Shown here: piece by piece, positions 15,276-23,158 of the stretch
Position numbering within the stretch: the stretch's first letter is position 1
Layout of the letters: each line of letters starts with the position of its first letter
DNA from: an uncultured bacterium
GTDB taxonomy: Bacteria; Bacillota; Clostridia; Peptostreptococcales; Anaerovoracaceae
Assembly: GCA_905214225.1 (NCBI GenBank)
Contig: CAJMLL010000036.1
Location: 1 to 24,305, forward strand
Reading direction: 5' to 3'
Length of the DNA: 24,305 nucleotides
Position numbers and translations under genes: made by a program
Notes under the pieces: generated by a model
Databases searched by the model: none
What the model was told of the DNA's origin: nothing
The model's input: only the letters and a program-made list of their open reading frames with translations

Positions 15276-16544
15276 ATGATCACTGCAGATGAAATCCGCC
15301 GCTCAGCGGAGCAGTACGACTGCTTTTATTTATATGAAGAAAAAGTGCTTCTTGACAGAATCGGAACTCTGGTACGCGAATTTCCGTACACGCACTTCCT
15401 GTATTCGCTGAAAGCCAATGACAACCAGGCGGTTACGGCAACCATCCTGCGCCACGGATTTGGAGCAGACTGCGCAAGCCCGGTTGAAGTTCAGCGTGCT
15501 GAAGCTTATGATGTGCCAAAAGAAGAAATCATCTATTGTGCGCCTGGAAAAACCGAACGCAATATCCGTGAGACCATGAATCGCTGCATCCTGATCGCCG
15601 ACAGCGTGGGCGAAGTTGAGCGTATTTCCAGAATTGCCGCTGAAAAAGGCGTCAAAGCCATGATCGGTCTGCGCATTGACCCGGAATATAACTATGAAGA
15701 GGAAAACGACGATACGGTTCCTCACAAGCTTGGAATTGAATATTCGCAGGTTAAGGAACACCTGAAAGACTGGATGGCAGATCCGAACCTGGATCTCCTG
15801 GGCATCCACGTCCACCTGCACAGCCAGGAACTGGACTGGGAGCGCCTCGATGCTTATCACGATGCCGTTCTGGCACTTGCAGACGAACTCATTGAAGACT
15901 ACGACTTCCCGATGAGTTTCCTCAATGTCGGTTCCGGAATCGGAATCGCCTACTCCAGAAGGGATGAAGGCTGTGACGTAGAAGCTCTCGGTCAGTCCCT
16001 GACGGAAAAATGGCAGGAATTCTCCCAGCGTCACCCGGACGTAGAGCTCTTCATGGAAACCGGCCGTTACCTCACCGGAAAAGCCGGCCTTTACGTAACG
16101 AAGGTTATCGACAGAAAGACCTCAAGAGGGAAAAACTATATCATCCTGGCCGGAACCTTAAACGGTTTTGCCCGTCCGGTTCTCTCCCGGATCATCACCC
16201 AGTACGCAGGCGGCTACAGCGATGTACCGTCTGAGCCGATCTTCACCAAAACCGATGCCTTCCCGCTCTGGTGCGTATCCGGTGACGGCAGAAAAATTGA
16301 AGAGCGTGAAAAAGTCACCATGGCCGGCAATCTCTGCACGGCCAACGATATCATCGCCGAAGATATTGAGTTCAGAAAACTTCTTCCGGGAGACCTTGTC
16401 GTCATCCGTAACGCCGGCGCTTACTCCTCCGTCGTTACTCCGATGCAGTTCTGTTCCCTTCCGAGACCGGCACAGATCATGATCCGCGAAGACGACCAGA
16501 GAGCCCTGCTGGAGCAGAAAGAAAAGTACGCTTCGATCGTGTAA
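15276..16544 (+). CDS. Fold-type III PLP-dependent decarboxylase, LysA/ornithine decarboxylase-like
   Basis: The 422-residue protein has the alanine-racemase-like barrel and C-terminal beta domain of group IV decarboxylases. The PLP lysine lies in YSLKAND (Lys 46). GIHVHLHSQE replaces the usual HIGSQ region, LNVGSGIGI is the phosphate-binding glycine motif, METGRYLTGKAG the EPGR equivalent, and LCTANDIIAED supplies the Cys and Asp of the C-x-x-x-D active-site motif (CESGD in ornithine and DAP decarboxylases). These departures mean that diaminopimelate decarboxylase is only one option; other amino-acid or carrier-linked substrates are known in this superfamily. It has its own promoter and terminator, and no lysine-pathway gene is near. 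AAGGAG at 15262-15267 supports the start. Confidence 0.85.
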   Translation: MITADEIRRSAEQYDCFYLYEEKVLLDRIGTLVREFPYTHFLYSLKANDNQAVTATILRHGFGADCASPVEVQRAEAYDVPKEEIIYCAPGKTERNIRETMNRCILIADSVGEVERISRIAAEKGVKAMIGLRIDPEYNYEEENDDTVPHKLGIEYSQVKEHLKDWMADPNLDLLGIHVHLHSQELDWERLDAYHDAVLALADELIEDYDFPMSFLNVGSGIGIAYSRRDEGCDVEALGQSLTEKWQEFSQRHPDVELFMETGRYLTGKAGLYVTKVIDRKTSRGKNYIILAGTLNGFARPVLSRIITQYAGGYSDVPSEPIFTKTDAFPLWCVSGDGRKIEEREKVTMAGNLCTANDIIAEDIEFRKLLPGDLVVIRNAGAYSSVVTPMQFCSLPRPAQIMIREDDQRALLEQKEKYASIV

Positions 16545-16565
16545 GTGTGTAGAGAATCCATACGC

Positions 16566-16609
16566 CTGCAATTGAGTCTGATGCCGGATTCAATTGCAGA
16601 CGTTTTTTT
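16566..16609 (+). terminator. Terminator of the PLP decarboxylase gene
   Basis: CTGCAATTGA (16566-16575) pairs perfectly with TCAATTGCAG (16590-16599), followed by ACG and seven T (16603-16609). Confidence 0.95.
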
Positions 16610-16626
16610 CATGAGAGAGAAAAATT

Positions 16627-16648
16627 TGTCAAGTAAAAACACTTGACA
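16627..16648. repeat. Perfect inverted repeat overlapping the -35 of the ylxM-ffh promoter
   Basis: TGTCAAGT (16627-16634), six bases AAAAAC, and ACTTGACA (16641-16648). The right arm contains the TTGACA -35 hexamer, so a dimeric regulator bound here would affect polymerase access. Confidence 0.6.
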
Positions 16649-16671
16649 GGGACGCCGGGATGGGTTAAACT
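16643..16671 (+). promoter_or_regulatory. Promoter of the ylxM-ffh operon
   Basis: Consensus TTGACA (16643-16648), 17-nt spacer, TAAACT (16666-16671); 47 nt before the ylxM start. Confidence 0.8.
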
Positions 16672-16717
16672 AGTCGGGTATGTTAAGGAAATTAGCTTGA
16701 CAGAGAGGGGAAACGCA

Positions 16718-17092
16718 GTGAATCAGATTGCGGAAGAGAGTCTGCTGTTCGATTTCTACGGTTCACTTCTGACGGAAAAGAAGCAGAGGGTCATGCGCCT
16801 TTATCATGAGGAGAACATGTCGCTGTCGGAGATCGCAGAGGACTGCGGAATTACCAGGGCGGCGGTCTATGATTCCCTGAAGAAGGCGGAAAGCCAGCTC
16901 CGTGATTACGAGGAGAAGCTCGGGATGCTTGCATCCTACTTTGAGCGGCTGGAAACGCTGAAGGAAGTGCGCAGCGATCTTCAGAAACTGAAAGACAGGC
17001 TGCCGGAACGGTTTCTTGACAGAGAGAAAGGTGCTGCCGATCTGATTTCGGATATGGATGCGCGTCTTTTGAAACTGTCAGAAGAAGCTTAG
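16718..17092 (+). CDS. ylxM: YlxM family HTH protein, SRP-associated
   Basis: A 124-residue product from GTG 16718, which follows GAGGGG with a 7-nt spacer and begins next to the conserved LLFDFYGSLLTEKKQRVM. An ATG further upstream at 16661 would lie inside the promoter. The rest is a sigma-70 region 4-like helix-turn-helix (LSEIAEDCGITRAAVYDSLKKAE) plus a coiled-coil tail. YlxM is encoded next to ffh in Firmicutes and binds or regulates SRP components; the exact role differs between reports. Confidence 0.92.
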   Translation: MNQIAEESLLFDFYGSLLTEKKQRVMRLYHEENMSLSEIAEDCGITRAAVYDSLKKAESQLRDYEEKLGMLASYFERLETLKEVRSDLQKLKDRLPERFLDREKGAADLISDMDARLLKLSEEA

Positions 17093-17111
17093 GAGCAGCA
17101 GGAGAGAATAT

Positions 17112-18449
17112 ATGGCATTTGAAAGCTTATCAGACAAGCTCCAGGGAGTGTTCAAGGGCCTGAAGGGAAAGGGTGTCCTGGAAGAAAAGGATATCGACGC
17201 CGCGCTCAGGGAAGTCAAACTTGCGCTTCTGGAGGCGGATGTAAACTTCAAGGTCGTTAAGGAGTTTGTCGCTGACGTAAAAGAGAAATGCATGGGCGAG
17301 GACGTCATGAAGAGCCTGACGCCGGCTCAGCAGGTTATCAAGATTGTAAATGACAGTCTTGTAGAGCTGATGGGCGGTTCCGGCGCAAAGCTGACCTACT
17401 CTCCGAGCGGATTTACGACCATTATGATGGTTGGTCTGCAGGGAACCGGAAAGACGACGTCCTGCGGAAAGCTGGTCAACTGGCTGAAGCAGAATGGAAA
17501 GAAGCCGATGCTCGCTGCCTGCGACGTTTACCGTCCGGCCGCGATTGATCAGCTGGAGGTTGTCGCGAAAGCGGTCAATACTCCGGTTTATATCGACCGG
17601 GATGAGAAGGATCCGGTCAAGATCGCGCAGAAGGCGAGAGAGCAGGCGGAACTGAAGGGCTTCAATGTTCTGGTCATCGATACAGCCGGACGTCTGCAGA
17701 TCGATGATCAGCTGATGGAAGAGCTGGACAGAATGAAGAAGGCGGTCAAGCCGCATCAGGTTCTTCTGGTTGTCGATGCTCTGACCGGTCAGGATGCAGT
17801 CAACGCAGCCAAGGGCTTCCACGAGCGTCTTGGTGTTGACGGAGTCATCATGACCAAGATGGATGGTGACTCCCGAGGCGGAGCGGCGCTGTCCGTACGC
17901 AAGGTTACCGGCTGTCCGATTTTGTTTGTCGGAACCGGTGAGAAATACGATGCGCTGGAAGTTTTCCATCCGGACCGCATGGCCAGCAGAATTCTGGGCA
18001 TGGGCGACATGATGTCTCTGATTGAGCACGCGGAGCGTACTTACGATGAAGAGCAGGCCGCCAAGCTGGAGAAACATCTGAAGAAGAATCAGTTCACGCT
18101 GGAAGACTTCCTGGATCAGATGGGTCAGGTTCACCGCATGGGAGGACTTGGAAAGATCCTCAGCATGATGCCGGGGATGGGAAATGCCAAGATTTCCGAC
18201 GATGACATCGACAGAGGCGAGGCGGAATTCAAGCGCATGGAAGTCATTATTCATTCGATGACGATCGAGGAGCGCAGAGATCCAAATCTGCTGAACGCAA
18301 GCCGCCGCAAGCGCATTGCCGCGGGAAGCGGAACCAGCGTTGCGCAGGTCAACAACGTCATTAAGAAATATAATGAGACAAAGAAAATGGTCAAGAGGGT
18401 CATGAAACCGGGCGGCCTGAAGAAGAGCGGCCTCCGCGGACTGTTTTAA
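17112..18449 (+). CDS. ffh: Signal recognition particle protein Ffh
   Basis: The SRP54 GTPase binds the SRP RNA and hydrophobic signal sequences and hands ribosomes to FtsY. The N domain is followed by the G domain with GLQGTGKTT (from residue 108), DTAGRL and TKMDGDSRGGAA (from 248). The methionine-rich M domain includes MGGLGKILSMMPGMG and the RNA-binding RRKRIAAGSGTSVAQVN segment. The 445-residue length is normal. It starts 19 nt after ylxM, with AGGAG at 17091-17095 and GGAG at 17100-17103. Confidence 0.98.
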   Translation: MAFESLSDKLQGVFKGLKGKGVLEEKDIDAALREVKLALLEADVNFKVVKEFVADVKEKCMGEDVMKSLTPAQQVIKIVNDSLVELMGGSGAKLTYSPSGFTTIMMVGLQGTGKTTSCGKLVNWLKQNGKKPMLAACDVYRPAAIDQLEVVAKAVNTPVYIDRDEKDPVKIAQKAREQAELKGFNVLVIDTAGRLQIDDQLMEELDRMKKAVKPHQVLLVVDALTGQDAVNAAKGFHERLGVDGVIMTKMDGDSRGGAALSVRKVTGCPILFVGTGEKYDALEVFHPDRMASRILGMGDMMSLIEHAERTYDEEQAAKLEKHLKKNQFTLEDFLDQMGQVHRMGGLGKILSMMPGMGNAKISDDDIDRGEAEFKRMEVIIHSMTIEERRDPNLLNASRRKRIAAGSGTSVAQVNNVIKKYNETKKMVKRVMKPGGLKKSGLRGLF

Positions 18450-18467
18450 CCGCGGCATGGAAGGGAA

Positions 18468-18560
18468 CCCCTTGCGGGTGTAAATTTTGTCTGAATGTCT
18501 GGGAACGGTACTTCCGCGACGGACTTTCAATATAATGTGAAACACAGAAGGAGAAATACA
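18468..18560 (+). promoter_or_regulatory. ffh-rpsP intergenic region with a -10 element and a copy of the ATTTTGTC motif
   Basis: TATAAT at 18531-18536 is a consensus -10 located 24 nt before the rpsP start, though no clear -35 is 17 nt upstream. Upstream lie a CCGCGG/CCGCGG stem across the ffh stop (18434-18439/18450-18455) and the motif CTTG-CGGGT-ATTTTGTCTGAA at 18471-18495. The ribosomal-protein part of the operon probably has its own promoter here. Confidence 0.5.
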
Positions 18561-18803
18561 ATGGTAAAGATCAGACTGAAGAGAGTTGGAGCACACAAGA
18601 AGCCGTTCTACAGAATCGTAGTTGCAGATTCCAGAAACGCAAGAAACGGCAGATTCATCGAGGAAATCGGTTACTTCGATCCGATGGTAGAACCGAACAT
18701 GGTTTCCATCGACACAGAAGCAGCAAAGAAGTGGATCGACAACGGAGCACAGGTTACAGAGCGTGTTAAGACTCTGCTGAAGAACGCAGGAGTTGTTGAG
18801 TAA
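18561..18803 (+). CDS. rpsP: 30S ribosomal protein bS16
   Basis: The 80-residue protein has the S16 start [25 protein letters not shown] and the [12 protein letters not shown] segment. S16 is an early-binding protein of the 30S body that contacts 16S rRNA. AAGGAG at 18548-18553 is the ribosome binding site. It heads the conserved order rpsP-khpA-rimM-trmD. Confidence 0.98.
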   Translation: MVKIRLKRVGAHKKPFYRIVVADSRNARNGRFIEEIGYFDPMVEPNMVSIDTEAAKKWIDNGAQVTERVKTLLKNAGVVE

Positions 18804-18822
18804 AAGCAGGCGGTGACGTTCA

Positions 18823-19080
18823 ATGACAGAATTGGTTGAGACGATTGCCAAAGCGCTCGTTGATGACCCGGAACGTGTTGTCGTTACTGAGGAACGCGAC
18901 CGGCAGGGTGAAGTGCTGCAGCTACAGGTTGCGGGCAGTGATATGGGCAAGGTCATCGGAAAGAAAGGACGCATTGCGCGTGCGCTCAGAACGGTGGTCA
19001 AGGCTGCGGCGACGAAAGAAAATAAAAAAGTCACAGTTGAGATCGTTTCTGAAGATGAACTCGATCAGACAGCTGAATAA
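18823..19080 (+). CDS. khpA: KH-domain RNA-binding protein KhpA
   Basis: The 85-residue single KH domain has the GxxG loop in GKVIGKKGRIARALR. KhpA (YlqC) forms a complex with KhpB/EloR that binds many transcripts and affects cell elongation and division in Gram-positives. It begins 19 nt after rpsP with AGGCGG as the ribosome binding site and is followed by a terminator-like hairpin. Confidence 0.95.
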   Translation: MTELVETIAKALVDDPERVVVTEERDRQGEVLQLQVAGSDMGKVIGKKGRIARALRTVVKAAATKENKKVTVEIVSEDELDQTAE

Positions 19081-19092
19081 ACAGACTGAGAA

Positions 19093-19127
19093 GGGGCTGC
19101 GGCACAATTGCCTTGCGGCCTCTTTTT
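19093..19127 (+). terminator. Terminator-like hairpin between khpA and rimM
   Basis: GGGGCTGC (19093-19100) pairs with GCGGCCTC (19115-19122, two G-U pairs), with an inner GGC/GCC stem, then five T. Lying inside a normally continuous operon, it probably lowers readthrough into rimM-trmD, unless a second promoter in 19128-19191 serves them. Confidence 0.7.
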
Positions 19128-19191
19128 CTATCTTTGCGGGCATTGCGGGGTTTTACAGGCATTACCAGCATCACAGGAATAAATAATAAAT

Positions 19192-19689
19192 ATGGAAAAG
19201 ATTTTAATTGGAAAAATTACCAGCGCAGTCGGACTGAAGGGTGAGATGAAGGTATACAGCTATGCCTCATCTCCACAGCGTTTTCAGAGCCTTGAGCGGG
19301 TCTGGATTGATAAGGATGAGTATCCGCTGGAGCGCAGCAGGACCCAGAAAAATATGGCAGTTCTGAAGGTCAGCGGGGTCGACGACCGGGATGCGGCGGA
19401 GCGCATGCGCGGCCGCAGCGTGTTCATGTCGGATGAGGACCTGGAGGAGCTTGAAGAAGGCGCCTACTATATCCGCGACCTGATCGGGCTGAATGTGGTT
19501 AACGAGGACACAGAAGAAGTGATCGGAACCATAAAAGACATTCTGACGGACCGGCCGCAGGACATTTACGTCATAAGGCTTGAAGATGGCGGCGAGGCGA
19601 TGATCCCTGGCGTGAAATCGTTTATTCACGATGTGGACCTGAAGAAGAGGACGATCCGCGTGCATCTGATCGACGGAATGCTTGGATAA
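19192..19689 (+). CDS. rimM: Ribosome maturation factor RimM
   Basis: 165 residues with the N-terminal RimM barrel (IGKITSAVGLKGEMKVYS) and the C-terminal PRC barrel (YYIRDLIGLNVV, DIYVIR, PGVKSFI). RimM binds S19 and helps maturation of the 30S head. The ribosome binding site (AGGAAT, about 12 nt upstream) is weak, which fits low expression relative to rpsP. Confidence 0.96.
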   Translation: MEKILIGKITSAVGLKGEMKVYSYASSPQRFQSLERVWIDKDEYPLERSRTQKNMAVLKVSGVDDRDAAERMRGRSVFMSDEDLEELEEGAYYIRDLIGLNVVNEDTEEVIGTIKDILTDRPQDIYVIRLEDGGEAMIPGVKSFIHDVDLKKRTIRVHLIDGMLG

Positions 19690-19703
19690 TCAATATGTAC
19701 AGT

Positions 19704-19723
19704 CAATCGCAAATAGACGATTG
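19704..19723 (+). repeat. Small hairpin after rimM
   Basis: CAATCG (19704-19709) pairs with CGATTG (19718-19723). It stands just ahead of the long palindrome, forming two consecutive stems. Confidence 0.4.
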
Positions 19724-19731
19724 GTTTACTG

Positions 19732-19757
19732 CTGACTGCCTGCATGCAGGCAGTCAG
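19732..19757. repeat. 26-bp perfect palindrome between rimM and trmD
   Basis: CTGACTGCCTGCA is followed at once by its exact reverse complement, with no spacer. As RNA it would form a stem of about 11 bp with a tight loop, 23 nt before the trmD start. No T-run follows, so it is more likely an RNA-processing or translation-control element, or a protein-binding site, than a terminator. Confidence 0.7.
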
Positions 19758-19780
19758 GGGACAAAAGGAAAACGAGCAAG

Positions 19781-20539
19781 ATGAAATTTAATATCCTGAC
19801 ACTATTTCCGGACATGTTTTCCGCAGTGAATACGAGTATGGTCGGCCGGGCTGTGAAAAACGGCCTGATCGATTTCAATGTGGTCAACATCCGGGATTTC
19901 AGTACAGATAAACATAAAAAAACCGATGACATGCCTTTTGGAGGCGGACAGGGCATGCTGCTGATGGCGCAGCCGCTCTGGGGCGCGATGGACTCTGTCG
20001 GAGCACAGAACAAGCGCGTGATTTACATGTCTCCGAGAGGAAAATTGATGGATCAGAATCTGATTGAAGATCTGGCACAGGAAGAAGAGATCGTCATTCT
20101 CTGCGGACATTATGAAGGCGTCGATCAGCGGGTTCTGGACTACTGGAACTGTGAGGAAGTTTCCATCGGCGACTATGTGCTGACCGGGGGAGAGCTGGCG
20201 TCTATGGTCATGATTGACGCGGTGGCGCGGATGATTCCGGGCGTCCTGGCCAGCCGGGAAGCGGCGGTGGATGAATCCGTCTACTCAGGGCTTTTGGAGT
20301 ATCCGCAGTACACACAGCCGAGATCCTTCGAGGGGCTGGATGTGCCGGAAGTGCTTCTGAACGGAAATCATCAGCTGATTCATCTCTGGAAACTGGAGCA
20401 GGCGCTGCGGCTGACGAAAGCACGCAGGCCGGATCTTTTTCAAAACTTTTTAAGCAGAAGAGATGAACTGACCAGGCCGGAAAGAAAGGTTCTGGACAAG
20501 GTGATTTCTGAGGGTTCTGAGGATGAACAAGGAAAATAA
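19781..20539 (+). CDS. trmD: tRNA (guanine-37-N1)-methyltransferase TrmD
   Basis: SPOUT methyltransferase that makes m1G37 next to the anticodon and prevents +1 frameshifting. 252 residues begin MKFNILTLFPDMF, the family start. CGHYEGVDQRVLDYW, GDYVLTGGELA and MIDAVARMIPGVL form the trefoil-knot SAM site. The usual downstream gene rplS is missing; 71 nt later a HlyD-like gene starts. Confidence 0.98.
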   Translation: MKFNILTLFPDMFSAVNTSMVGRAVKNGLIDFNVVNIRDFSTDKHKKTDDMPFGGGQGMLLMAQPLWGAMDSVGAQNKRVIYMSPRGKLMDQNLIEDLAQEEEIVILCGHYEGVDQRVLDYWNCEEVSIGDYVLTGGELASMVMIDAVARMIPGVLASREAAVDESVYSGLLEYPQYTQPRSFEGLDVPEVLLNGNHQLIHLWKLEQALRLTKARRPDLFQNFLSRRDELTRPERKVLDKVISEGSEDEQGK

Positions 20540-20610
20540 GAATTTCGTGGAAAAAGCCTGTATATTGTTGTAAAATGGAGTATAAGAGGAAAAAAATGAG
20601 GGAGGACAGG

Positions 20611-21594
20611 ATGAAAAGAAAAATATATCTGGGAAAGCATCCGGTTTTTCTGATTTGGCTCTTCTTATTCATTTTATTATGCGTGATCGTTTACGCGATC
20701 CCGTCTCTGACCGGAGCGCTGCGTTCAACGTATACGGTGAAGTACGGAAGTCTGAAGGTTGAAGATTCCGGCACGGGATATCTGGTCAGAAATGAACGAG
20801 TCTACCGGGCAGAATCTGGCGGAAGGGAAAACCGCTATATTTCAGACGGAAGCCTGGTCAGAAAGGGCGTCAGTGTGCTGGAAATCAACGGAAGCAGTTC
20901 CGGTGAACATACAGAGGAATTTAAAGAACTGATGCACCGGCTGAACGGGCGAGGCGTTTTTTCCACCTATAAGACAAAAAATGAAGGCGTTGTCAGCTAC
21001 AGCGCGGACGGCTATGAATATAAGCTTACGCCGGATAATATGGCGTCGAAGTCAAAAAGCTGGTATCAGGCCCTGTCGAACGATACCGTTGTCCAGCTGA
21101 AGCGTTCCGAGGTGAAGAAAAGCGAACCGGTATTCAAGGTGGCAGACCGCAGTAAATGGTATATTGTCATTTTCGTTGACACATCTCATGCGAAACGCTA
21201 CACGGCCGGCGAACAGCTGAAAATCCGTGTAGACAAGCGGAAGACCATTTACGGTGATGTTCAGTCCGTGAAGAATATGGACGGGTCCACGCGTCTGATC
21301 ATCAGCACGGACTATTACTATGACCGTTTTGCTTCCGAGCGTACGGCCCAGGTAACCGTGACTATGTCAGAGACAGACGGCCTCATTATTCCGAACGAGA
21401 GCATCGCCAGAAAGAACGGCAGAAAGGGTGTATATGTCCGGCAGAAGACCGGAAAATATGTATTTACACCGATTAATGTGCTGGCCACTGACGGAACACA
21501 GTCCGCGATTTCGCAGTCGAGTTTTGTCGACAAGAAGGGAAAACTGGTTGACACCGTAGAAAATTATGATACGATTCTGCGGCATGGGAAATAG
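20611..21594 (+). CDS. HlyD-like membrane-anchored protein
   Basis: 327 residues from ATG 20611, which follows GGGAGG with a 5-nt spacer. In-frame ATGs at 20596 and 20575 are alternatives. One N-terminal transmembrane segment (PVFLIWLFLFILLCVIVYAI) is followed by an extracellular beta-rich part with barrel- and lipoyl-like features (GTGYLVRNERVYRAESGG; VKKSEPVFKVADRSKWYI; LIIPNESIARKNGRKGVYV), as in periplasmic adaptor (membrane fusion) proteins. No long helical hairpin and no transporter gene are seen nearby. Similar proteins occur before yggS-sepF in Clostridia, hinting at a cell-envelope or division role (inference). Confidence 0.75.
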   Translation: MKRKIYLGKHPVFLIWLFLFILLCVIVYAIPSLTGALRSTYTVKYGSLKVEDSGTGYLVRNERVYRAESGGRENRYISDGSLVRKGVSVLEINGSSSGEHTEEFKELMHRLNGRGVFSTYKTKNEGVVSYSADGYEYKLTPDNMASKSKSWYQALSNDTVVQLKRSEVKKSEPVFKVADRSKWYIVIFVDTSHAKRYTAGEQLKIRVDKRKTIYGDVQSVKNMDGSTRLIISTDYYYDRFASERTAQVTVTMSETDGLIIPNESIARKNGRKGVYVRQKTGKYVFTPINVLATDGTQSAISQSSFVDKKGKLVDTVENYDTILRHGK

Positions 21595-21612
21595 AAAAGA
21601 GGTCTTTTTTAG

Positions 21613-22320
21613 ATGTCGATCAAGACAAATATTGAAGAAGTACGCAGAAATATTGCTGCAGCAGCAGAAAAATCAGGAAGAAAGCCGGAGGATATTACTC
21701 TGGTCGCTGTTACGAAGCTGCATGAAGCAGATGAGATGAACGAAGCGATTGACGCGGGAGTGACAGATATCGGGGAAAACAAGGTACAGGAAGTACTGAG
21801 AAAATACGATGACGTCAAGCCGGTCCGCTGGCATCTTATCGGTCATCTGCAGACCAACAAGGTCCGTCAGATCATCGACAAGGTCTGCCTGATTCATTCC
21901 GTAGACAGTTTCCATCTGGCTAAGGAGATTGAAAAACGCGCGGCGCAGCATGACATGATCTGTAAAATTCTGATTCAGGTCAATACCGCACACGAGGACA
22001 GCAAGTTCGGTGTTGAAGAAACAGAAGTGGACGGACTGATTAAAGAGATTACAGAAAACTGCCCGCACATTCAGATCTGCGGACTGATGTGCATCGCTCC
22101 GTATGAGGCAGATCCGGAAGACTGCCGTCCGGTATTCCGCAAGGCAAAAGCAATCTACGACCGCTACGACGCGGGAGAGCATAATGACCGGATTGACTTC
22201 AGATATCTGTCCATGGGCATGACGAATGATTATGAAGTTGCCATTGAAGAAGGATCGAACATGGTGCGGGTAGGCACTGCCATTTTTGGCAGGAGAGATT
22301 ACCGCAGTGAAGAAAAATAA
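21613..22320 (+). CDS. yggS: PLP homeostasis protein YggS/PLPBP
   Basis: The monomeric fold-type III PLP-binding protein buffers pyridoxal phosphate and affects amino-acid and keto-acid pools; no enzyme activity is known. Markers are VAVTKLH with the PLP lysine at residue 35, IGENKVQE, WHLIGHLQTNK, FGVE, GLMCIAP, LSMGMTNDYEVAI and VRVGTAIFG. 235 residues is standard. In Gram-positives it sits ahead of sepF (ylmE-ylmF), as here. Confidence 0.96.
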   Translation: MSIKTNIEEVRRNIAAAAEKSGRKPEDITLVAVTKLHEADEMNEAIDAGVTDIGENKVQEVLRKYDDVKPVRWHLIGHLQTNKVRQIIDKVCLIHSVDSFHLAKEIEKRAAQHDMICKILIQVNTAHEDSKFGVEETEVDGLIKEITENCPHIQICGLMCIAPYEADPEDCRPVFRKAKAIYDRYDAGEHNDRIDFRYLSMGMTNDYEVAIEEGSNMVRVGTAIFGRRDYRSEEK

Positions 22321-22331
22321 GGAGGATTAAC

Positions 22332-22835
22332 ATGAGCTTAGGGGATTCCATGAAGAAATTGATCGGAATTGAAGAGTACGATGACGATGATGAAATTACG
22401 GATGCAGAAATCGATGCCGAAAAGGAGAAATTAGAGAAACAGGAAGTAAGACCGACAGCGATGGCTGACCGTCCGCGCACAGCGGCAGCGCCTTCCAAGA
22501 CTGAGCGTCGTTTCTCCATGACCGGATCCAGCGAATTCAAGCTGATCCTGATCGAGCCGAAAACGTTCGATGAGTGCCCTAAACTGGTGGACAGCCTTAA
22601 GGGCAGACGTCCGGTAATCATCAATCTGGAAAAACTGGAAACAGAAGTGGCAAGAAAGATTTTCGATTTCCTCAGCGGCGCAACATATGCACTGAATGGA
22701 AACGTACAGAAAGTCGCAAACAACATCTTCATCTTTGCACCGGAGAATGTTGACATTGCCGGTGGACAGATTTCCGAGAACGGCAACTTTGACTTCGGCA
22801 CAGAGGAGAAGAGAGACGACAATCCGTGGAGGTAA
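22332..22835 (+). CDS. sepF: Cell division protein SepF
   Basis: SepF anchors and bundles FtsZ at the membrane. The 167 residues comprise a short amphipathic N-terminus (MSLGDSMKKLIGI), an acidic linker (EEYDDDDEITDAEIDAEKE) and the SepF core (KLILIEPKTFDECPKLVDSL, PVIINLEKL, KIFDFLSGATYALNG, IFIFAPENVDI). AAGGAGGA overlaps the end of yggS, indicating coupled translation. Confidence 0.97.
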   Translation: MSLGDSMKKLIGIEEYDDDDEITDAEIDAEKEKLEKQEVRPTAMADRPRTAAAPSKTERRFSMTGSSEFKLILIEPKTFDECPKLVDSLKGRRPVIINLEKLETEVARKIFDFLSGATYALNGNVQKVANNIFIFAPENVDIAGGQISENGNFDFGTEEKRDDNPWR

Positions 22836-22838
22836 GAC

Positions 22839-23135
22839 GTGCAGTTATACCACATACTGGCAACGGCAGTGCATATCTTCTGTGAGCTGATCATCTGGGC
22901 GATGATCATTCAGGCAGTACTGAGCTGGTTCGTCCGGGACATGCATTCCGGACTGGCGAAGTTCTACATGGGACTTACCCGCTTTACAGAACCCTTTGTT
23001 GCTCCCTGCAGGAAACTGCTGTACCGTCTGAACATCAACACAGGAATATTTGATTTTTCGCTGCTGGTTGCGTTTCTGTTTATTGAAATCATAGAAAAAG
23101 TGGTGATCCGCCTTCTCGGCGTGATTCTGCTGTAG
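22839..23135 (+). CDS. YggT family membrane protein
   Basis: 98 residues from GTG 22839, following GGAGG (22828-22832) inside the last codons of sepF. Two hydrophobic segments (LIIWAMIIQAVLSWF and FSLLVAFLFIEIIEKVVI) flank the family motif region TRFTEPFVAPCRKLL. YggT/YlmG proteins are encoded with sepF and divIVA; they are linked to membrane and septum organisation but have no defined biochemical activity. Confidence 0.93.
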   Translation: MQLYHILATAVHIFCELIIWAMIIQAVLSWFVRDMHSGLAKFYMGLTRFTEPFVAPCRKLLYRLNINTGIFDFSLLVAFLFIEIIEKVVIRLLGVILL

Positions 23136-23158
23136 GCGATGAAAAGAAAGGAAGCGGC

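Noticed and set aside
17130..19034. 634-residue open frame antisense to ffh, rpsP and khpA
   Set aside because: It lies wholly opposite strongly recognised genes, shows no family features or ribosome binding site, and arises from their codon bias.
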